A DNA stretch of 64,000 bases, from positions 1,240,001-1,304,000 of the forward strand of contig NZ_PUHY01000012.1 of NCBI RefSeq assembly GCF_002967765.1, read 5' to 3'. This document shows positions 9,123 through 18,768 of the stretch, piece after piece. Position numbers and translations under genes: made by a program. Under the pieces are notes generated by a model. The model did not search any database, had not been told where the DNA came from, and saw only the letters and a list, made by a program, of their open reading frames with translations. The stretch comes from Blastopirellula marina (GTDB taxonomy: Bacteria; Planctomycetota; Planctomycetia; Pirellulales; Pirellulaceae). Within the stretch, counting starts at the first letter, position 1. Every line of letters begins with the position of its first letter.

Positions 9123-10292
9123 ATGCGTTTTCGGCTCCTTCCGTGGGAATACGCCATCCGCAATCTGTTCCGCCGGCCACTCCGCACCTTGTTAACGTTC
9201 ACGGCGCTTTCAATTGTCGTGTTATTGGTATTCGTAGTGGTGGGGTTCATTCGCGGGCTCGAACAGAATTTACGCGTGAGCGGCGATCCCAATACGGCCA
9301 TCTTGTTCTCGTTGGGAATGGGGGAGAACCTCGAATATTCATCGATCCCGATGCGTACGAGTGACTTGGTAGCGGCAACCATTCCCGGCATTCGCGAACG
9401 TCATGGCCAGAAATACGTTTCGCCCGAGTTGTACCTTGGAACTGAGATCAGCGTACCGACGCTCGACGAGCCTGCCATGGGGCTGGTGCGCGGTGTCACT
9501 CCACAAGTGCTTCTGGTGCGGCAAGGTGTGCAATTGGACGAAGGTGATTGGCCAGAGCCAGGCGAGGTGATCGTTGGACGGATGGCCGGTGTCAAGCTTG
9601 GCCTCAAGCGTGATGAACTGAAGCCGGGCGATACGCTGAAGTTAGAAGGACGTGAGTGGAACATCTCAGGCGTCTTCTCGGCCACCGGCGGTGCCTTCGA
9701 GTCTGAAGTGTGGTGCCGACTTGATGAACTACAGCAAGCGATGAAGCGACAAGACTTGAGCCTGGTCGCTATTCAACTGGGACCGCAGGGTGACTTCGCT
9801 GACGTCGATCTGTTCAGCATGGAACGTCGTAATGATCTGGAACTGCAGTCGATGCGCGAGACCGACTACTACGCTGGTCTGCAAAAGGACTATGGCAAGG
9901 TCCGAATGATGGCCTGGCTGGTGGTGTTCTTGGTATCCGGGGCCGGCGTTTTTGCTGGTCTGAACACGATGTATGGCGCCGTGGTCGGTCGAATCCCGGA
10001 ACTCGCCATGTTGCAAACGCTCGGCTTCGTCCGTCGAGCAATCATTATCAGCTTGATTCAGGAAGGCGTCTTGTTAGCGACCGCTGCCAGTCTGTTCGCA
10101 ACGGTCTTGGCGATTTGGTTGATCAACGGTGCCTCGGTTCGATTCACGATGGGGGCCTTCGCCCTCCGGATTGATAGTGTCTGTGTTTTGATTGGCTGTG
10201 GCGTAGGGATCTCACTCGGGATTCTGGGCGCCGTGCCACCGGCGATGCGGGCACTGCGAATGCCGATCGTCGACGGTTTGAAATCGATTTAA
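9123..10292 (+). CDS. ABC transporter permease, MacB/FtsX type
   Basis: 389 residues from the ATG at 9123 (MRFRLLPWEYAIRNLFRRP); an upstream in-frame ATG at 9030 adds 31 residues unlike the family. The layout is that of FtsX-type permeases: one TM (about 20-45), a large extracytoplasmic domain (about 50-255) and three TMs at the C-terminus, with the conserved ELAMLQTLGFVRRAI loop that contacts the ATPase. It begins a cluster with a lipoprotein, HlyD adaptor, ATPase and a second permease (13159-14301). The two permeases differ in sequence, so a heterodimeric exporter is likely. Substrate is unknown. Confidence 0.88.
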   Translation: MRFRLLPWEYAIRNLFRRPLRTLLTFTALSIVVLLVFVVVGFIRGLEQNLRVSGDPNTAILFSLGMGENLEYSSIPMRTSDLVAATIPGIRERHGQKYVSPELYLGTEISVPTLDEPAMGLVRGVTPQVLLVRQGVQLDEGDWPEPGEVIVGRMAGVKLGLKRDELKPGDTLKLEGREWNISGVFSATGGAFESEVWCRLDELQQAMKRQDLSLVAIQLGPQGDFADVDLFSMERRNDLELQSMRETDYYAGLQKDYGKVRMMAWLVVFLVSGAGVFAGLNTMYGAVVGRIPELAMLQTLGFVRRAIIISLIQEGVLLATAASLFATVLAIWLINGASVRFTMGAFALRIDSVCVLIGCGVGISLGILGAVPPAMRALRMPIVDGLKSI

Positions 10293-10333
10293 TGAAGTTT
10301 CTTAAAGAGTTCGTTTTTCGAAAGGGATATGTG

Positions 10334-10855
10334 ATGAAGAAGTGGTCATTGGTATCGCTAGGCCTGTTGGCCTTGGCAAGTTTCAGTTTGGGATGCTCGC
10401 AGGAAGCGGAAACGAAAACGCCCAGCGTCGCGGTTGATAGCAGCAAGTATCTGCTAACGAGCGAGCCGGAAGGGGCTCAAGATGTGATTGCCGTTCGCGA
10501 ATCGGCGCAGGATCAAGATGAAGTTGTTGTTGTCGGCCGCATCGGTGGTTCCGAGAATCCTTGGATCGATGGACGAACGGCGTTCACGATCGTCGATCCT
10601 TCTTTGCAAGCCTGCAGCGATATTCCTGGCGATCAATGCGAAAAACCGTGGGATTACTGTTGTGCCACCGACAAACTCCCTGGGGCAACCGCTCTGATCA
10701 AAGTGGTGGACGAAAATGGTGACCTGATTAAGGCCGATGCTCGCGAAGCATTGAAGCTAACCGAACTTCAAACGGTGGTTGTTAAAGGGAAGGCAAGTCG
10801 CGACGAAAACGGCAATCTGACCGTTTTAGCGAACAGCTTATACGTGAGGAGCTAA
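10334..10855 (+). CDS. Lipoprotein with a Cys-rich PGDxCxxPWDYCC motif
   Basis: 173 residues starting at the ATG at 10334, which has AAAGGGA upstream. The signal sequence ends with FSLGC, a lipobox, so it is probably anchored in a membrane facing the periplasm. The middle has EVVVVGRIGG and the C-terminal part VVVKGKASRDENGNLTVLA, resembling strands of a small OB-like beta-barrel, and between them ACSDIPGDQCEKPWDYCC, four Cys within 18 residues. I do not recognise a named family. Position inside the MacAB-like operon, 2 bp before the HlyD gene, suggests an accessory or substrate-binding role, perhaps involving a metal or a disulfide. Confidence 0.75.
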   Translation: MKKWSLVSLGLLALASFSLGCSQEAETKTPSVAVDSSKYLLTSEPEGAQDVIAVRESAQDQDEVVVVGRIGGSENPWIDGRTAFTIVDPSLQACSDIPGDQCEKPWDYCCATDKLPGATALIKVVDENGDLIKADAREALKLTELQTVVVKGKASRDENGNLTVLANSLYVRS

Positions 10856-10857
10856 TC

Positions 10858-12438
10858 ATGGCCGACGTCGATCTCCAACAACTTGCGATCGACCGGACTC
10901 CGACGACTGATCGGGTCGCGGCACCTCGGCGCAACCTGGGAACGCGCGTTGTCGTTCCCGGGCTGCTGGCCGCTGCTTTGGTCGCGGTCGTGGTGTGGGG
11001 AGCTTGGGACTGGGTGTTTCCTCCACGTCCAGTGAAGGTAATTCCGGTCTTTGCTTCTCGCTCAACGATGCGCACAGCAGGCACTCCTTTGTTTCAAGCG
11101 GCTGGTTGGGTCGAACCCAGGCCAACTCCGATTCGGATTGCGGCACTCGCCCCGGGTGTGATTGAAGAGCTGTTGGTCGTCGAAGATCAGCCGGTGAAGA
11201 AAGGGGACCCGGTAGCCAAGCTTGTGCGGGAAGACGCACAGCTTGTCTACGAGCGGGCCCTTGCCGACGAGAAGCTGCGCCAGGCGGAAGTCGAACAGGC
11301 TCAAGCCCGTCTTCAAGGTGCGAACGTTCGACTGAAGCAACCGGTGCACTTGGAAGCGGCCCTGGCCGAAGCCGAAGCACAGCTATCTCGTACGAACACA
11401 CTCCTGCAAAACCTGCCCTTTGAAGTTCGGCGGGCGGAAGCAAAGCAGCAGTTCGCACAGCAGAACTACGATCGCCAACAGGCGGCCAAAGCAGCCGTTT
11501 CGGAGCTGACGATTGAGCAAGCTCTCTCCGATTTGGAAACCGCGAAGGCGACCGTCGAAGAATTAAAGCTCCGCCGTACGACCTTGGAAAGTGAGCAGGC
11601 TGCCTGGTCGTTGCGGCGAGATGCCTTGAAAACGCAGCTCAAGCTCTTGGTCGACGAGATTGAAAGTCAGCAATCCGCCGAGGCGATGCTACATTCCGCC
11701 GAGGCAAAGTTGAAGCAAGCCGAGGTCGTTGTTGCCGAGGCGAAGCTGCGACTCGATCGCATGGTGGTGCGAGCACCGGTTGATGGTCGAATCTATCAAC
11801 TGCTCAGTCCGCCGGGGGCCCACCTCGGAATGATGCCGTCGTCTCGAAGTGAGGCCGATAGCAGCACGGTTGTCAGCATGTATCGACCGGAGAGTTTGCA
11901 GGTGCGTGTGGATGTCCGTTTCGAGGACATCCCTAAGGTGTCGCTAGATCAGGAAGTTCAGATCAATAATCCGGCTCTCCCGGAACCAATTGTCGGCAAG
12001 GTGTTATTTGTCAGTTCGGAAGCGGATATTCAAAAGAATACCCTGCAAGTGAAAGTTGCGATGCCAGATCCGCCGAGAACATTCAAGCCGGAGATGTTGG
12101 TCGACGTGACGTTTTTGTCACCGAAGCCGGCCAAAGGCGCAGAGACACCATCGAGCGAGATGCGCATTTACGTGCCGAGCGAACTGGTGCAGCATACCGA
12201 GGACAAAACGTTTGTTTGGATCGCCGACCGCTATGCGGGATCAGCACACCAGCGAACGGTTACGTTGGGCGCGGAATCGGATAGCGGCCTCGTGGAAGTG
12301 ACGCAGGGATTGAATCTAGCCGATCGATTGATCGCGAGTTCCATCAATGAACTATCCGAAGCGACGCGCATTCAGGTTGTCGGCGAAGACGATCGATTTG
12401 CTCAGCAAATAGGGCAGACTGCCAGAGGAGAGAAGTGA
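10858..12438 (+). CDS. HlyD/MacA-family periplasmic adaptor
   Basis: 526-residue adaptor of the ABC export system. One TM near residues 35-50 ([20 protein letters not shown]) follows a short cytoplasmic tail. A biotinyl-lipoyl half ([29 protein letters not shown], split here over about residues 80-110) leads into a long Ala/Glu/Gln coiled-coil hairpin (about 120-290). The second lipoyl half ([18 protein letters not shown]) and beta-barrel follow. GAGGAG lies in the end of the upstream gene, 2 bp away, so translation is coupled. It is longer than MacA (about 370) because of its extended coiled coil. The stop overlaps the ATPase start. Confidence 0.9.
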   Translation: MADVDLQQLAIDRTPTTDRVAAPRRNLGTRVVVPGLLAAALVAVVVWGAWDWVFPPRPVKVIPVFASRSTMRTAGTPLFQAAGWVEPRPTPIRIAALAPGVIEELLVVEDQPVKKGDPVAKLVREDAQLVYERALADEKLRQAEVEQAQARLQGANVRLKQPVHLEAALAEAEAQLSRTNTLLQNLPFEVRRAEAKQQFAQQNYDRQQAAKAAVSELTIEQALSDLETAKATVEELKLRRTTLESEQAAWSLRRDALKTQLKLLVDEIESQQSAEAMLHSAEAKLKQAEVVVAEAKLRLDRMVVRAPVDGRIYQLLSPPGAHLGMMPSSRSEADSSTVVSMYRPESLQVRVDVRFEDIPKVSLDQEVQINNPALPEPIVGKVLFVSSEADIQKNTLQVKVAMPDPPRTFKPEMLVDVTFLSPKPAKGAETPSSEMRIYVPSELVQHTEDKTFVWIADRYAGSAHQRTVTLGAESDSGLVEVTQGLNLADRLIASSINELSEATRIQVVGEDDRFAQQIGQTARGEK

Positions 12439-13166
12439 TGCCACTCGTGGAAGTACGCAATGTCACCAAGAAGTATCATAAGGGTGGCGAGACGATTACA
12501 CCGCTCGATGACGTTTCGCTCGACATGCACGAAGGAGACTTCTTTTCGTTGATGGGAGCCAGCGGTACTGGGAAGTCGACTCTGTTGAACCTGATTGCGA
12601 GCATCGATCGGCCCAATACCGGCGAAATTTTGGTCGATGGAACCGATATCACCAAGCTTTCACGCACGAGACTTGCCCATTGGCGGGCAGCAAATCTTGG
12701 TTATGTGTTTCAAACGCACAATCTGGTGCCTGTTCTCACGGCGTACGAAAACATCGAGCTACCGTTGTTGCTTTTGCCGATGTCCCGTGCCGAACGACAT
12801 CAGCGTGTCCAGATTGCTCTGCAAGCTGTCGACTTAACAGATCGAGCGGGGCACTATCCGCGGCAGCTCTCGGGTGGACAAGAGCAACGAATCGGGATCG
12901 CCCGGGCGATCGTTAACCATCCGAAGGTCGTGGTAGCGGATGAACCGACGGGGGACCTCGATCCCGAAACATCGGAGCAAATCCTGAAGCTGTTGCAGCG
13001 GCTCAACAAGGAACTGAATGTGACGTTGTTGATGGTGACACATGATTACGAAGCGTCGCTAGTGGCGGATCGACAGTTTCAATTGGTCCGCGGCAAGCTG
13101 GTGGATGTAACTGACACCTCAGGCGAATCTCCAGATCTCACGAGCCAGGAATCGACGCATGTTTAA
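12438..13166 (+). CDS. ABC transporter ATPase, MacB/LolD type
   Basis: 242-residue nucleotide-binding subunit. Walker A is GASGTGKST, the Q-loop is VFQTHNLVP, the signature is [14 protein letters not shown], Walker B is [12 protein letters not shown] and the switch His is in MVTHD. This is the LolD/MacB/FtsE subclass that drives mechanotransmission rather than direct transport. The ATG at 12438 overlaps the HlyD stop (TGATG) and has GGAG upstream; a GTG 3 bp earlier is also possible. It overlaps the next permease gene by 8 bp, showing a tight operon. Confidence 0.93.
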   Translation: MPLVEVRNVTKKYHKGGETITPLDDVSLDMHEGDFFSLMGASGTGKSTLLNLIASIDRPNTGEILVDGTDITKLSRTRLAHWRAANLGYVFQTHNLVPVLTAYENIELPLLLLPMSRAERHQRVQIALQAVDLTDRAGHYPRQLSGGQEQRIGIARAIVNHPKVVVADEPTGDLDPETSEQILKLLQRLNKELNVTLLMVTHDYEASLVADRQFQLVRGKLVDVTDTSGESPDLTSQESTHV

Positions 13167-14301
13167 GTTCGCTCCCTTAGTCGGAAAAACTCTGTGGCGA
13201 CATCGATCGCGAACGATTCTTACCGCGATTGGGGCGGCGATCGCCCTGTTTGTGTTTTGTTTTATTGGGGCCGTGCGCGAAGGAATGGCCGACCTGGCAC
13301 GGCGACAAGCGGCCAAGGGCTCGCTGATCGTATTTCAAGCCAATAAGTTCTGCCCTGCGACGAGTCATCTGCCGCAAGACTACGATGAGAAGATCGCGAA
13401 GATTAACGGCGTGAAGGAAGTGGTACCGATTCAGGTCTTCACTAATAATTGTCGTGCCAGTCTCGACGTGATTGTGTTCTACGGGGTTCCTCCACAAAAG
13501 CTCCGGGCCGCTCGCGATTTCACGATGCTATCGGGTAGCTGGGACGAATTCGAAACCCATCAAGACTCCGCCATTGTCGGACGTGGTGTCGCCGCCCGCC
13601 GTGGGATTGACGTTGGGGAGAAGTTTTCTATCGGTGATTTATCCGTGGTCGTCGCAGGGATTTATTCGGCCGAAGATCCCGCCGAGGAGAATTACATCTA
13701 CTCCCACTTAGAGTTCCTCCAACGCGGAGAAGGGCTCGATCTTGTGGGGACCGTCACACAGCATGAAGTGTTGCTCCGCGAAGGAAGCAATCAACTAGCC
13801 ATTAGCGACCAGATCGATGAGATGTTTCGTGGCGGATCGGTCGAAACGGATACGCGTCCCAAAGGAGTCTTTCAAGCGAAGGCCTTGGGAGATCTAACCC
13901 ATCTGATCTCGATGGCGCAATACCTCGGCTATGCTTGCGTCGCGATCGTTTTGGCCCTGGTGGCGACCACAACCATTATGTCAGTGCAAGATCGCATCAA
14001 GGAACATGCAGTACTGCAAACGTTGGGCTTTACCGGGATGACCGTCTTCATGTTGGTGATGGCCGAGAGTATTGCGTTAAGCTTGATTGGCGGCGGCCTT
14101 GGAATCGCACTCGCGATGGTGACGTTAGAGATGACCAATCTGTCGGTTGCAGCCGAAGCGGTCACGGTGGCCTTCTTGCCCTCGTTCCGCTTAATGGGGA
14201 TTGGTTTGGCGGTGGCAGGCGTAACCGGGTTTGTGGCAGGAATACTTCCCGCCTGGCAGGCCGCGAGCGTCAATATCCTCGCGGCCCTGCGTTCGTCGTA
14301 G
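13159..14301 (+). CDS. Second ABC transporter permease, MacB/FtsX type
   Basis: 380 residues. [32 protein letters not shown] is split across the cytosolic start and TM1 (about 15-38). A periplasmic domain (about 45-250) and three C-terminal TMs follow, with [16 protein letters not shown] as the ATPase coupling loop. It overlaps the ATPase gene by 8 bp. With the permease at 9123-10292 it would make the two-permease membrane core, with the adaptor between. The gene ends 7 bp from the stop of the convergent TIM-barrel gene. Confidence 0.9.
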   Translation: MFKFAPLVGKTLWRHRSRTILTAIGAAIALFVFCFIGAVREGMADLARRQAAKGSLIVFQANKFCPATSHLPQDYDEKIAKINGVKEVVPIQVFTNNCRASLDVIVFYGVPPQKLRAARDFTMLSGSWDEFETHQDSAIVGRGVAARRGIDVGEKFSIGDLSVVVAGIYSAEDPAEENYIYSHLEFLQRGEGLDLVGTVTQHEVLLREGSNQLAISDQIDEMFRGGSVETDTRPKGVFQAKALGDLTHLISMAQYLGYACVAIVLALVATTTIMSVQDRIKEHAVLQTLGFTGMTVFMLVMAESIALSLIGGGLGIALAMVTLEMTNLSVAAEAVTVAFLPSFRLMGIGLAVAGVTGFVAGILPAWQAASVNILAALRSS

Positions 14302-14308
14302 AAAGGGA

Positions 14309-15151
14309 CTAAGAAGCTGCCGTCTTGCAGGCGTCCGATGCGATTTCGAGACACTCGTGAATGTCCGCGACCGGATCTTGCGGGTTCTCTTCGTATTCCA
14401 GCGAGAGGCAACCGTCCGCCGGGAACTCGACCTGACGAAGTGCTCGGAAGACGCCGACGGTGTCGAGGTGTCCCTTGCCCAGGATAACGCCCTTGGTCCG
14501 TTCCTTTTGTTCGGCAAAGTCTTTCAAGTGAATTCCGAACAAACGACCCTTCAACAGGCGAATCACTTCGACGGGATCTTCACCACTGCGAATGAAGTGC
14601 CCCAGATCGGCACACGCACCAATCCGCGGATCGTGTGCTTTCACCGCGTTCAGCACGTCAAGCGCCGTGTTGTAACGGTGCGACGGGCCATGGTTGTGAA
14701 TGGCAATGCGGATGTCGTACTTATCGACCAGCTTGTCCAAGCTGTCGAACGAATCAGGCGAAGGGTCAGCCGAGATGTTCTTGATGCCCGCAGCTTTGGC
14801 AAACTTGAAGACCTTCTCGTTGGCTTCGTGGTTCTTGCTGAAGCCGTTGACGCCATGGCCAAGGATGACCATCCCCTGATCAGACATCTTCTTCTTCATC
14901 GCAGCGATTTGTTCGTCGCTGGCATTCAGTGGAAAGTGCCCGCTGAAAAACTCGAGGTGAGCAGAACCCAGTTCGCCAGCAACTTTGATCGCTTTGTCGA
15001 CATCAAACCCGCGGAGCGAGTAGCTTTGCAGGCCGACTTTGAAACCGGGGAAACGAGATTGGTCATACGTCGCCCACGCACGTCCAGGCAGGGCACATGC
15101 GGCTACGGCAGCTGAAGTCGTAGCGAGAAAGCGTCGACGGGAAAGCGTCAT
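14309..15151 (-). CDS. Tat-exported sugar phosphate isomerase/epimerase-like TIM barrel
   Basis: 280 residues from the ATG at 15151, which has AAAGGA 9 bp upstream; in-frame codons further up lack the signal. MTLSRRRFLATTSAAVAACAL is a twin-arginine signal (RRRFLA), here with the motif at residues 5-10. The rest is an AP-endonuclease-2/xylose isomerase-like TIM barrel: VGLQSYSLRGF, AIHNHGPSH, GACADLGHFIRSG, GIHLKDFAE and CLSLEYEENPQD supply the His/Asp/Glu metal ligands. Planctomycetes have many such exported proteins, thought to act on sugars or related polyols; the substrate is unknown. Confidence 0.85.
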   Translation of the reverse strand: MTLSRRRFLATTSAAVAACALPGRAWATYDQSRFPGFKVGLQSYSLRGFDVDKAIKVAGELGSAHLEFFSGHFPLNASDEQIAAMKKKMSDQGMVILGHGVNGFSKNHEANEKVFKFAKAAGIKNISADPSPDSFDSLDKLVDKYDIRIAIHNHGPSHRYNTALDVLNAVKAHDPRIGACADLGHFIRSGEDPVEVIRLLKGRLFGIHLKDFAEQKERTKGVILGKGHLDTVGVFRALRQVEFPADGCLSLEYEENPQDPVADIHECLEIASDACKTAAS

Positions 15152-15699
15152 GATCGATCGTCCTTTGCGGGAGGAATGAGGAGGGTGTCGTAAGGGAGCA
15201 TTATAACTGCCAGAGTCAGTCGATTCAGCCGCGGAAGAATGATTCAACGCGATTTACATCGGCCCGGCGCCACTTCGTACGGTTAGCTCCTCCAAGGATA
15301 CGAACGCCAAAACTGTCCTGTTCACGGTCTAAGTTTCTTGATTGCCGTCGACGAGCGAATTGGTCTCGCGTCCACTTCGGAACAAGCGGCGCGGAATAGG
15401 ACTTACGACGTAAAATAGTTCGCTAGCGTTGCAATTTCCGCAGTCAGACTCAGAATGGAAGCTAGGTGCCCCTTACGATCGGAATAGATAAGCGCCACGT
15501 GTTGTTTTTCGTAAACAGACCAGCCTGAATAGTTGCTGTAAAAGTGCGAAAACGACGGGGAATATGGAATTTCTCATTCCCCATGGCGAATGGGTCTTAA
15601 CTTAAAGAGAGGGAATCCTATAGTGATGGTTACGGCCATCAGCCCAGCACAGCGATCTCGCAGGACGCGATTCGGTAGGTAGCACGAAGCAATCCAGTC
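15152..15699. other. Intergenic, no clear gene
   Basis: About 550 bp upstream of the TIM-barrel gene. No convincing reading frame, hairpin or repeat seen; it must contain that gene's minus-strand promoter. Confidence 0.4.
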
Positions 15700-15852
15700 A
15701 TGTGCAATTCGTTGCAGCACGCCGCCAAGGAGAGCCTTTTGCGTCCTGAACAAGAGTTAACTCAGATTAACAATATCCGGCAGTACGCCATTTTTCTCGT
15801 CGTACACGCCCTGGTGTTCGGGCTCGGTTTTGCTATCGCGTTTCTGCCTTAG
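15700..15852 (+). CDS. Possible 50-residue single-span membrane protein
   Basis: Short frame from ATG at 15700: a polar N-terminal half (about 28 residues, SLQHAAKESLLRPEQELTQ) followed by a hydrophobic segment AIFLVVHALVFGLGFAIAFL that would span the membrane once and ends the protein. The segment reads like a true TM helix rather than noise, but there is no strong ribosome-binding site and the frame is too short to test by composition. It ends 21 bp before the stop of the convergent fwdB gene. Confidence 0.3.
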   Translation: MCNSLQHAAKESLLRPEQELTQINNIRQYAIFLVVHALVFGLGFAIAFLP

Positions 15853-15873
15853 CGACCGAGAAATGTTCGCCTC

Positions 15874-17166
15874 TTAGTCTGCCAACATCTTCAGAAGCTT
15901 CTGAACAACTTCCCTCGCTGTCGGAACTTCAGTTTCGACTAAGCTTCTCACTGGCAACGGCGTATCATCCATTCGTGACATGGTTCCTATGTCACCCACG
16001 CCTGGCCTGGCAACCGGAATGAAGATGTTCTTCTCCTGAGACGCTATGTCCGCTCGATGCCCGAGTGTGATTGTGGGTATCGCGCTCAAAGAGGTCGCGG
16101 CCTCCTGTGGGAGTTGACTGCGCCAAGGGCCATCAAACATTAATGCCGAGTCGACTCTTCGCTCGGCGAGTAACTTCCACGCGGCACCATTGTCTGGATC
16201 GAATTGAGGAATGCCCTGCGTAAGTGCGGCACCGCCGGGATAGCCGGTCCTCGATGCGACGACGCCACCAGCACCGACCCAGTTAGGACCTGGCCGTAAG
16301 ATCGAGATCGCTCCTCGTGTCAACTCGTGCAGGGGACGCACGTATTGAGCGAGCAGTTCCAACGGAATCCTCCCTGCTTCGCGGCGGAGGAAACCATCGC
16401 CAAGGACAATAACAAAGTACTTGGCTGCCTCGATCTGCTGATGCAACTTCGCCAGTGGTTCGGTTGCGTCCGCTAATTGAGTTTGGAGTACCGCCTGATC
16501 AATGGGCTTCTTTTGTGCCCACGAGACAAGGGCATGCAGCGCGGCGATCTGTTGCTCGGATGAAAGCGGAATAAAAGAATCGCATGCTTCGGTTGTCGCA
16601 TTTGGTGAGCCGATGCCGATGATGTGGCGATCGACTCGCCCCCCAGGCACAAAGCGACCCGTTGGTTCGACACTATACCGCTCCCAGTGTCTGGGATGCG
16701 TCGTTTGGGGATCGCAGCCCCAGAAGATCACCAAGTCAGCGCGATGACGAATTTCGCCTAGCGAACAAGTGACCATTCCCGTGGTTTGAATAACGCGGCC
16801 CGTTGGATCGAAGACGGTTGGATGCGAGGCATCCACGATACCGCCCACACGGTCCGCCAAATCGACAACCTTACGGACCGTTTCGCTGGTTGTTTCCCCC
16901 AAGCCAAAGAAGAGGGGGGCCTGGGAAGTCTTCAGGCAAGCGGCCGCTTCTTTCAGCGCTTCTTCGATCGTCGCTGGTTGGCCATGGATGTGGCAGTCCG
17001 CGGCAGATGCCGTCGGTGCTTGCAGGTAAGCGGACGCCAAGCTGCAGGCTGGTTCGAAGCTTGCTACGCAACTATTTTCGATCGTTACCTGCAAGTCATC
17101 GCACAGGCAGCCGCATCCAGGGCAAGGGACATCGTGATGGATTTCAAGCGTCGTCGAAGAGGGCAT
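15874..17166 (-). CDS. fwdB: Formylmethanofuran dehydrogenase subunit B (FwdB/FhcB)
   Basis: 430 residues, molybdopterin-oxidoreductase fold. In methanogens FwdB reduces CO2 to formylmethanofuran; in H4MPT-using bacteria (methylotrophs, planctomycetes) the FhcB homologue is part of the formyltransferase/hydrolase complex. PCPGCGCLCDDL (residues 14-25) is the N-terminal Cys cluster expected to hold a 4Fe-4S cluster. T-C134-SLGEIRHRAD corresponds to the region with the metal-ligating Cys of archaeal FwdB. LVIFWGCDP and MFDGPWR are family blocks. No A, C or D subunit is in the window, so here it stands alone. No ribosome-binding site is obvious before the ATG. Confidence 0.88.
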   Translation of the reverse strand: MPSSTTLEIHHDVPCPGCGCLCDDLQVTIENSCVASFEPACSLASAYLQAPTASAADCHIHGQPATIEEALKEAAACLKTSQAPLFFGLGETTSETVRKVVDLADRVGGIVDASHPTVFDPTGRVIQTTGMVTCSLGEIRHRADLVIFWGCDPQTTHPRHWERYSVEPTGRFVPGGRVDRHIIGIGSPNATTEACDSFIPLSSEQQIAALHALVSWAQKKPIDQAVLQTQLADATEPLAKLHQQIEAAKYFVIVLGDGFLRREAGRIPLELLAQYVRPLHELTRGAISILRPGPNWVGAGGVVASRTGYPGGAALTQGIPQFDPDNGAAWKLLAERRVDSALMFDGPWRSQLPQEAATSLSAIPTITLGHRADIASQEKNIFIPVARPGVGDIGTMSRMDDTPLPVRSLVETEVPTAREVVQKLLKMLAD

Positions 17167-17270
17167 GCCGATACGATCGAAAGCGAGGAGCGTCGTGTAT
17201 TCGTTTGCCGCTAGTATAACGCCTAAGGGGGCGATTTTCGTTCCCAGATCGATTCGGGCGGCAAGATTGA

Positions 17271-17289
17271 TTAACGTGATACGAATACC
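17271..17289 (+). promoter_or_regulatory. Upstream element shared by the two DUF2500 genes (copy 1)
   Basis: TTAACGTGATACGAATACC, followed 12 bp later by a TATGAT box (17302-17307). The same element recurs at 18049-18067 before the paralogous gene, with 2 differences in 19. Confidence 0.45.
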
Positions 17290-17342
17290 GTGCTGACGAT
17301 GTATGATTTGATTGTCCTGAACGAACAGGATTTATTCTCGAG

Positions 17343-17978
17343 ATGCAATGCTCCAACTGCGGTGCAAGTTTTCTAGAAAACGCAACTCTTTGCGAATACT
17401 GCGGAACGCTGCGTCCCGTTGATCGCACCGCTGATCCGAAGTCTCCTGACAATTCTGACATTTTTCGACGAATTCGGGAGTCGCCACAGTTTACTGAGCG
17501 GAAACGAACCTCGCGCCGTAACCGAGTTCCCCAGATCGATTCGATGCCAGCAGTGGTGGTTGGTGTTTACTTGGTGTTTGGTGGTGTCGCGGTGTTTTTG
17601 AGCACGAAGAACCTTTTTGAAGCGGGTGGAGTTTGGGGTTTTGTTCCCGTGATCACGGTAGTTTTCGGGGTTTTGCTTTTCCTGTTTTTCCCAGCAAAGT
17701 CGGAGCGAATTAGTGGCGGCAATCTAGATTGTCAGCCGGCGATTGTGCTCGGTAAGAGGACCGAGGTGAGAGGAGGCAGATACGCATCCACGAGTTACTA
17801 CGTCACCTTCGAATTCGAGGACGGAAAGCGGCGCGAGCTTTCCGTTCACGACGGTAGGCTCTTCGGGCAAATCTCAGAAGGGGACGCGGGCGTACTTTAT
17901 CTGCGAGGCCGCGACGATGTGGGTGCTGCGTTTATAACGGGGCGCTACGTTGCCGATTTTGAACGCGTTCGTTTCTGA
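17343..17978 (+). CDS. Zinc-ribbon plus DUF2500-like membrane protein (copy 1)
   Basis: 211 residues. An N-terminal zinc ribbon (C3-SNC and CEYC near residues 17-20), a linker with IFRRIRESPQF, two TM helices (about 68-88 and 97-117) and a C-terminal beta domain with VLGKRTEVRGG, YYVTFEFEDGKRRELSV and GDAGVLYLRG, which resembles DUF2500. The role of DUF2500 proteins is unknown. The paralogue at 18124-18768 has the same domain order. Ribosome-binding site is weak. A minor difference is an extra RDDVGAAFITG stretch before the conserved C-terminal DFERVRF. Confidence 0.8.
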   Translation: MQCSNCGASFLENATLCEYCGTLRPVDRTADPKSPDNSDIFRRIRESPQFTERKRTSRRNRVPQIDSMPAVVVGVYLVFGGVAVFLSTKNLFEAGGVWGFVPVITVVFGVLLFLFFPAKSERISGGNLDCQPAIVLGKRTEVRGGRYASTSYYVTFEFEDGKRRELSVHDGRLFGQISEGDAGVLYLRGRDDVGAAFITGRYVADFERVRF

Positions 17979-18048
17979 AATCAATTATCTAAATGTGATG
18001 GCGTCCACTGGCATGACGCGTCGCGATCGAATTCTTGGGCAATATCCG

Positions 18049-18067
18049 TTAACTTGGTACGAATACC
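18049..18067 (+). promoter_or_regulatory. Upstream element shared by the two DUF2500 genes (copy 2)
   Basis: TTAACTTGGTACGAATACC, followed 15 bp later by TATAGT (18083-18088). Conserved with the element at 17271-17289 although most of the surrounding leader has diverged. Confidence 0.45.
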
Positions 18068-18123
18068 CATCTGCCTCTTCTCTATAGTAAGCCGCCTGAC
18101 GAAAACCAGGAGACGATTGCCCC

Positions 18124-18768
18124 ATGAAGTGCCCCAGTTGTGGAGCCAGCCTGCCGGAAGATTCTCTTAAGTGCGAATTCTGTGGATCCGTCACCTCGAC
18201 CCCTAGCCAACTGCACGATCAGGACATATTCCGAAGGGTCAAGGAATCTTCACCGTATCGTCAACGGAACGATCCACAACGCATCGAGCGGCTGCCTAAG
18301 CCGGGCGTTGGTTCCAAAATCTTTCTGGGGGTCTTCTTCACCGTGTTTTGCGGCATCTGTTTGATGGGGGTCATCATGACGCTTGTCATGTCAGGCGTCA
18401 TCGGATCGATGCGCGGTGTCAGTGGATTCGCCCTGATTCCTTTCTGCATGGGCGTTGTGCCGTTGGGGATGCTTGGCCTGGGAGTTTATCTCGCCATCAC
18501 GCAGTTCAAGAAGATGCAAAGTCTGGAAACGGGCGAATTAACGACGCAGCCGGTGATTGTTGTCGGCAAACGCACGATGGTCTCAGGCGGCAGCGGTGAT
18601 AGTTCTGCGACGACAAGCTACTTCGTGACGTTCGAAACGGAAGATGGCGCGCGGCGCGAACATCAGGTCTGGGATGGCAGCCTGTATGGTCGAATCTCAG
18701 AAGAAGACGCCGGTGTGCTCTTCCTCCGCGAGCAGTACGCACTCGACTTCGATCGTGTGCGGATTTAA
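18124..18768 (+). CDS. Zinc-ribbon plus DUF2500-like membrane protein (copy 2)
   Basis: 214-residue paralogue of the preceding gene: zinc ribbon (CPSC and CEFC), IFRRVKESSPY linker, two TM helices (about 60-85 and 100-123) and the DUF2500-like domain (VVGKRTMVSGG, SYFVTFETEDGARRE, EDAGVLFLRE, DFDRVRI). CAGGAGA 10 bp before the ATG is a better ribosome-binding site than that of copy 1. The two are separated by 145 bp that carry a copy of the same upstream element, so each may have its own promoter. Confidence 0.8.
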   Translation: MKCPSCGASLPEDSLKCEFCGSVTSTPSQLHDQDIFRRVKESSPYRQRNDPQRIERLPKPGVGSKIFLGVFFTVFCGICLMGVIMTLVMSGVIGSMRGVSGFALIPFCMGVVPLGMLGLGVYLAITQFKKMQSLETGELTTQPVIVVGKRTMVSGGSGDSSATTSYFVTFETEDGARREHQVWDGSLYGRISEEDAGVLFLREQYALDFDRVRI

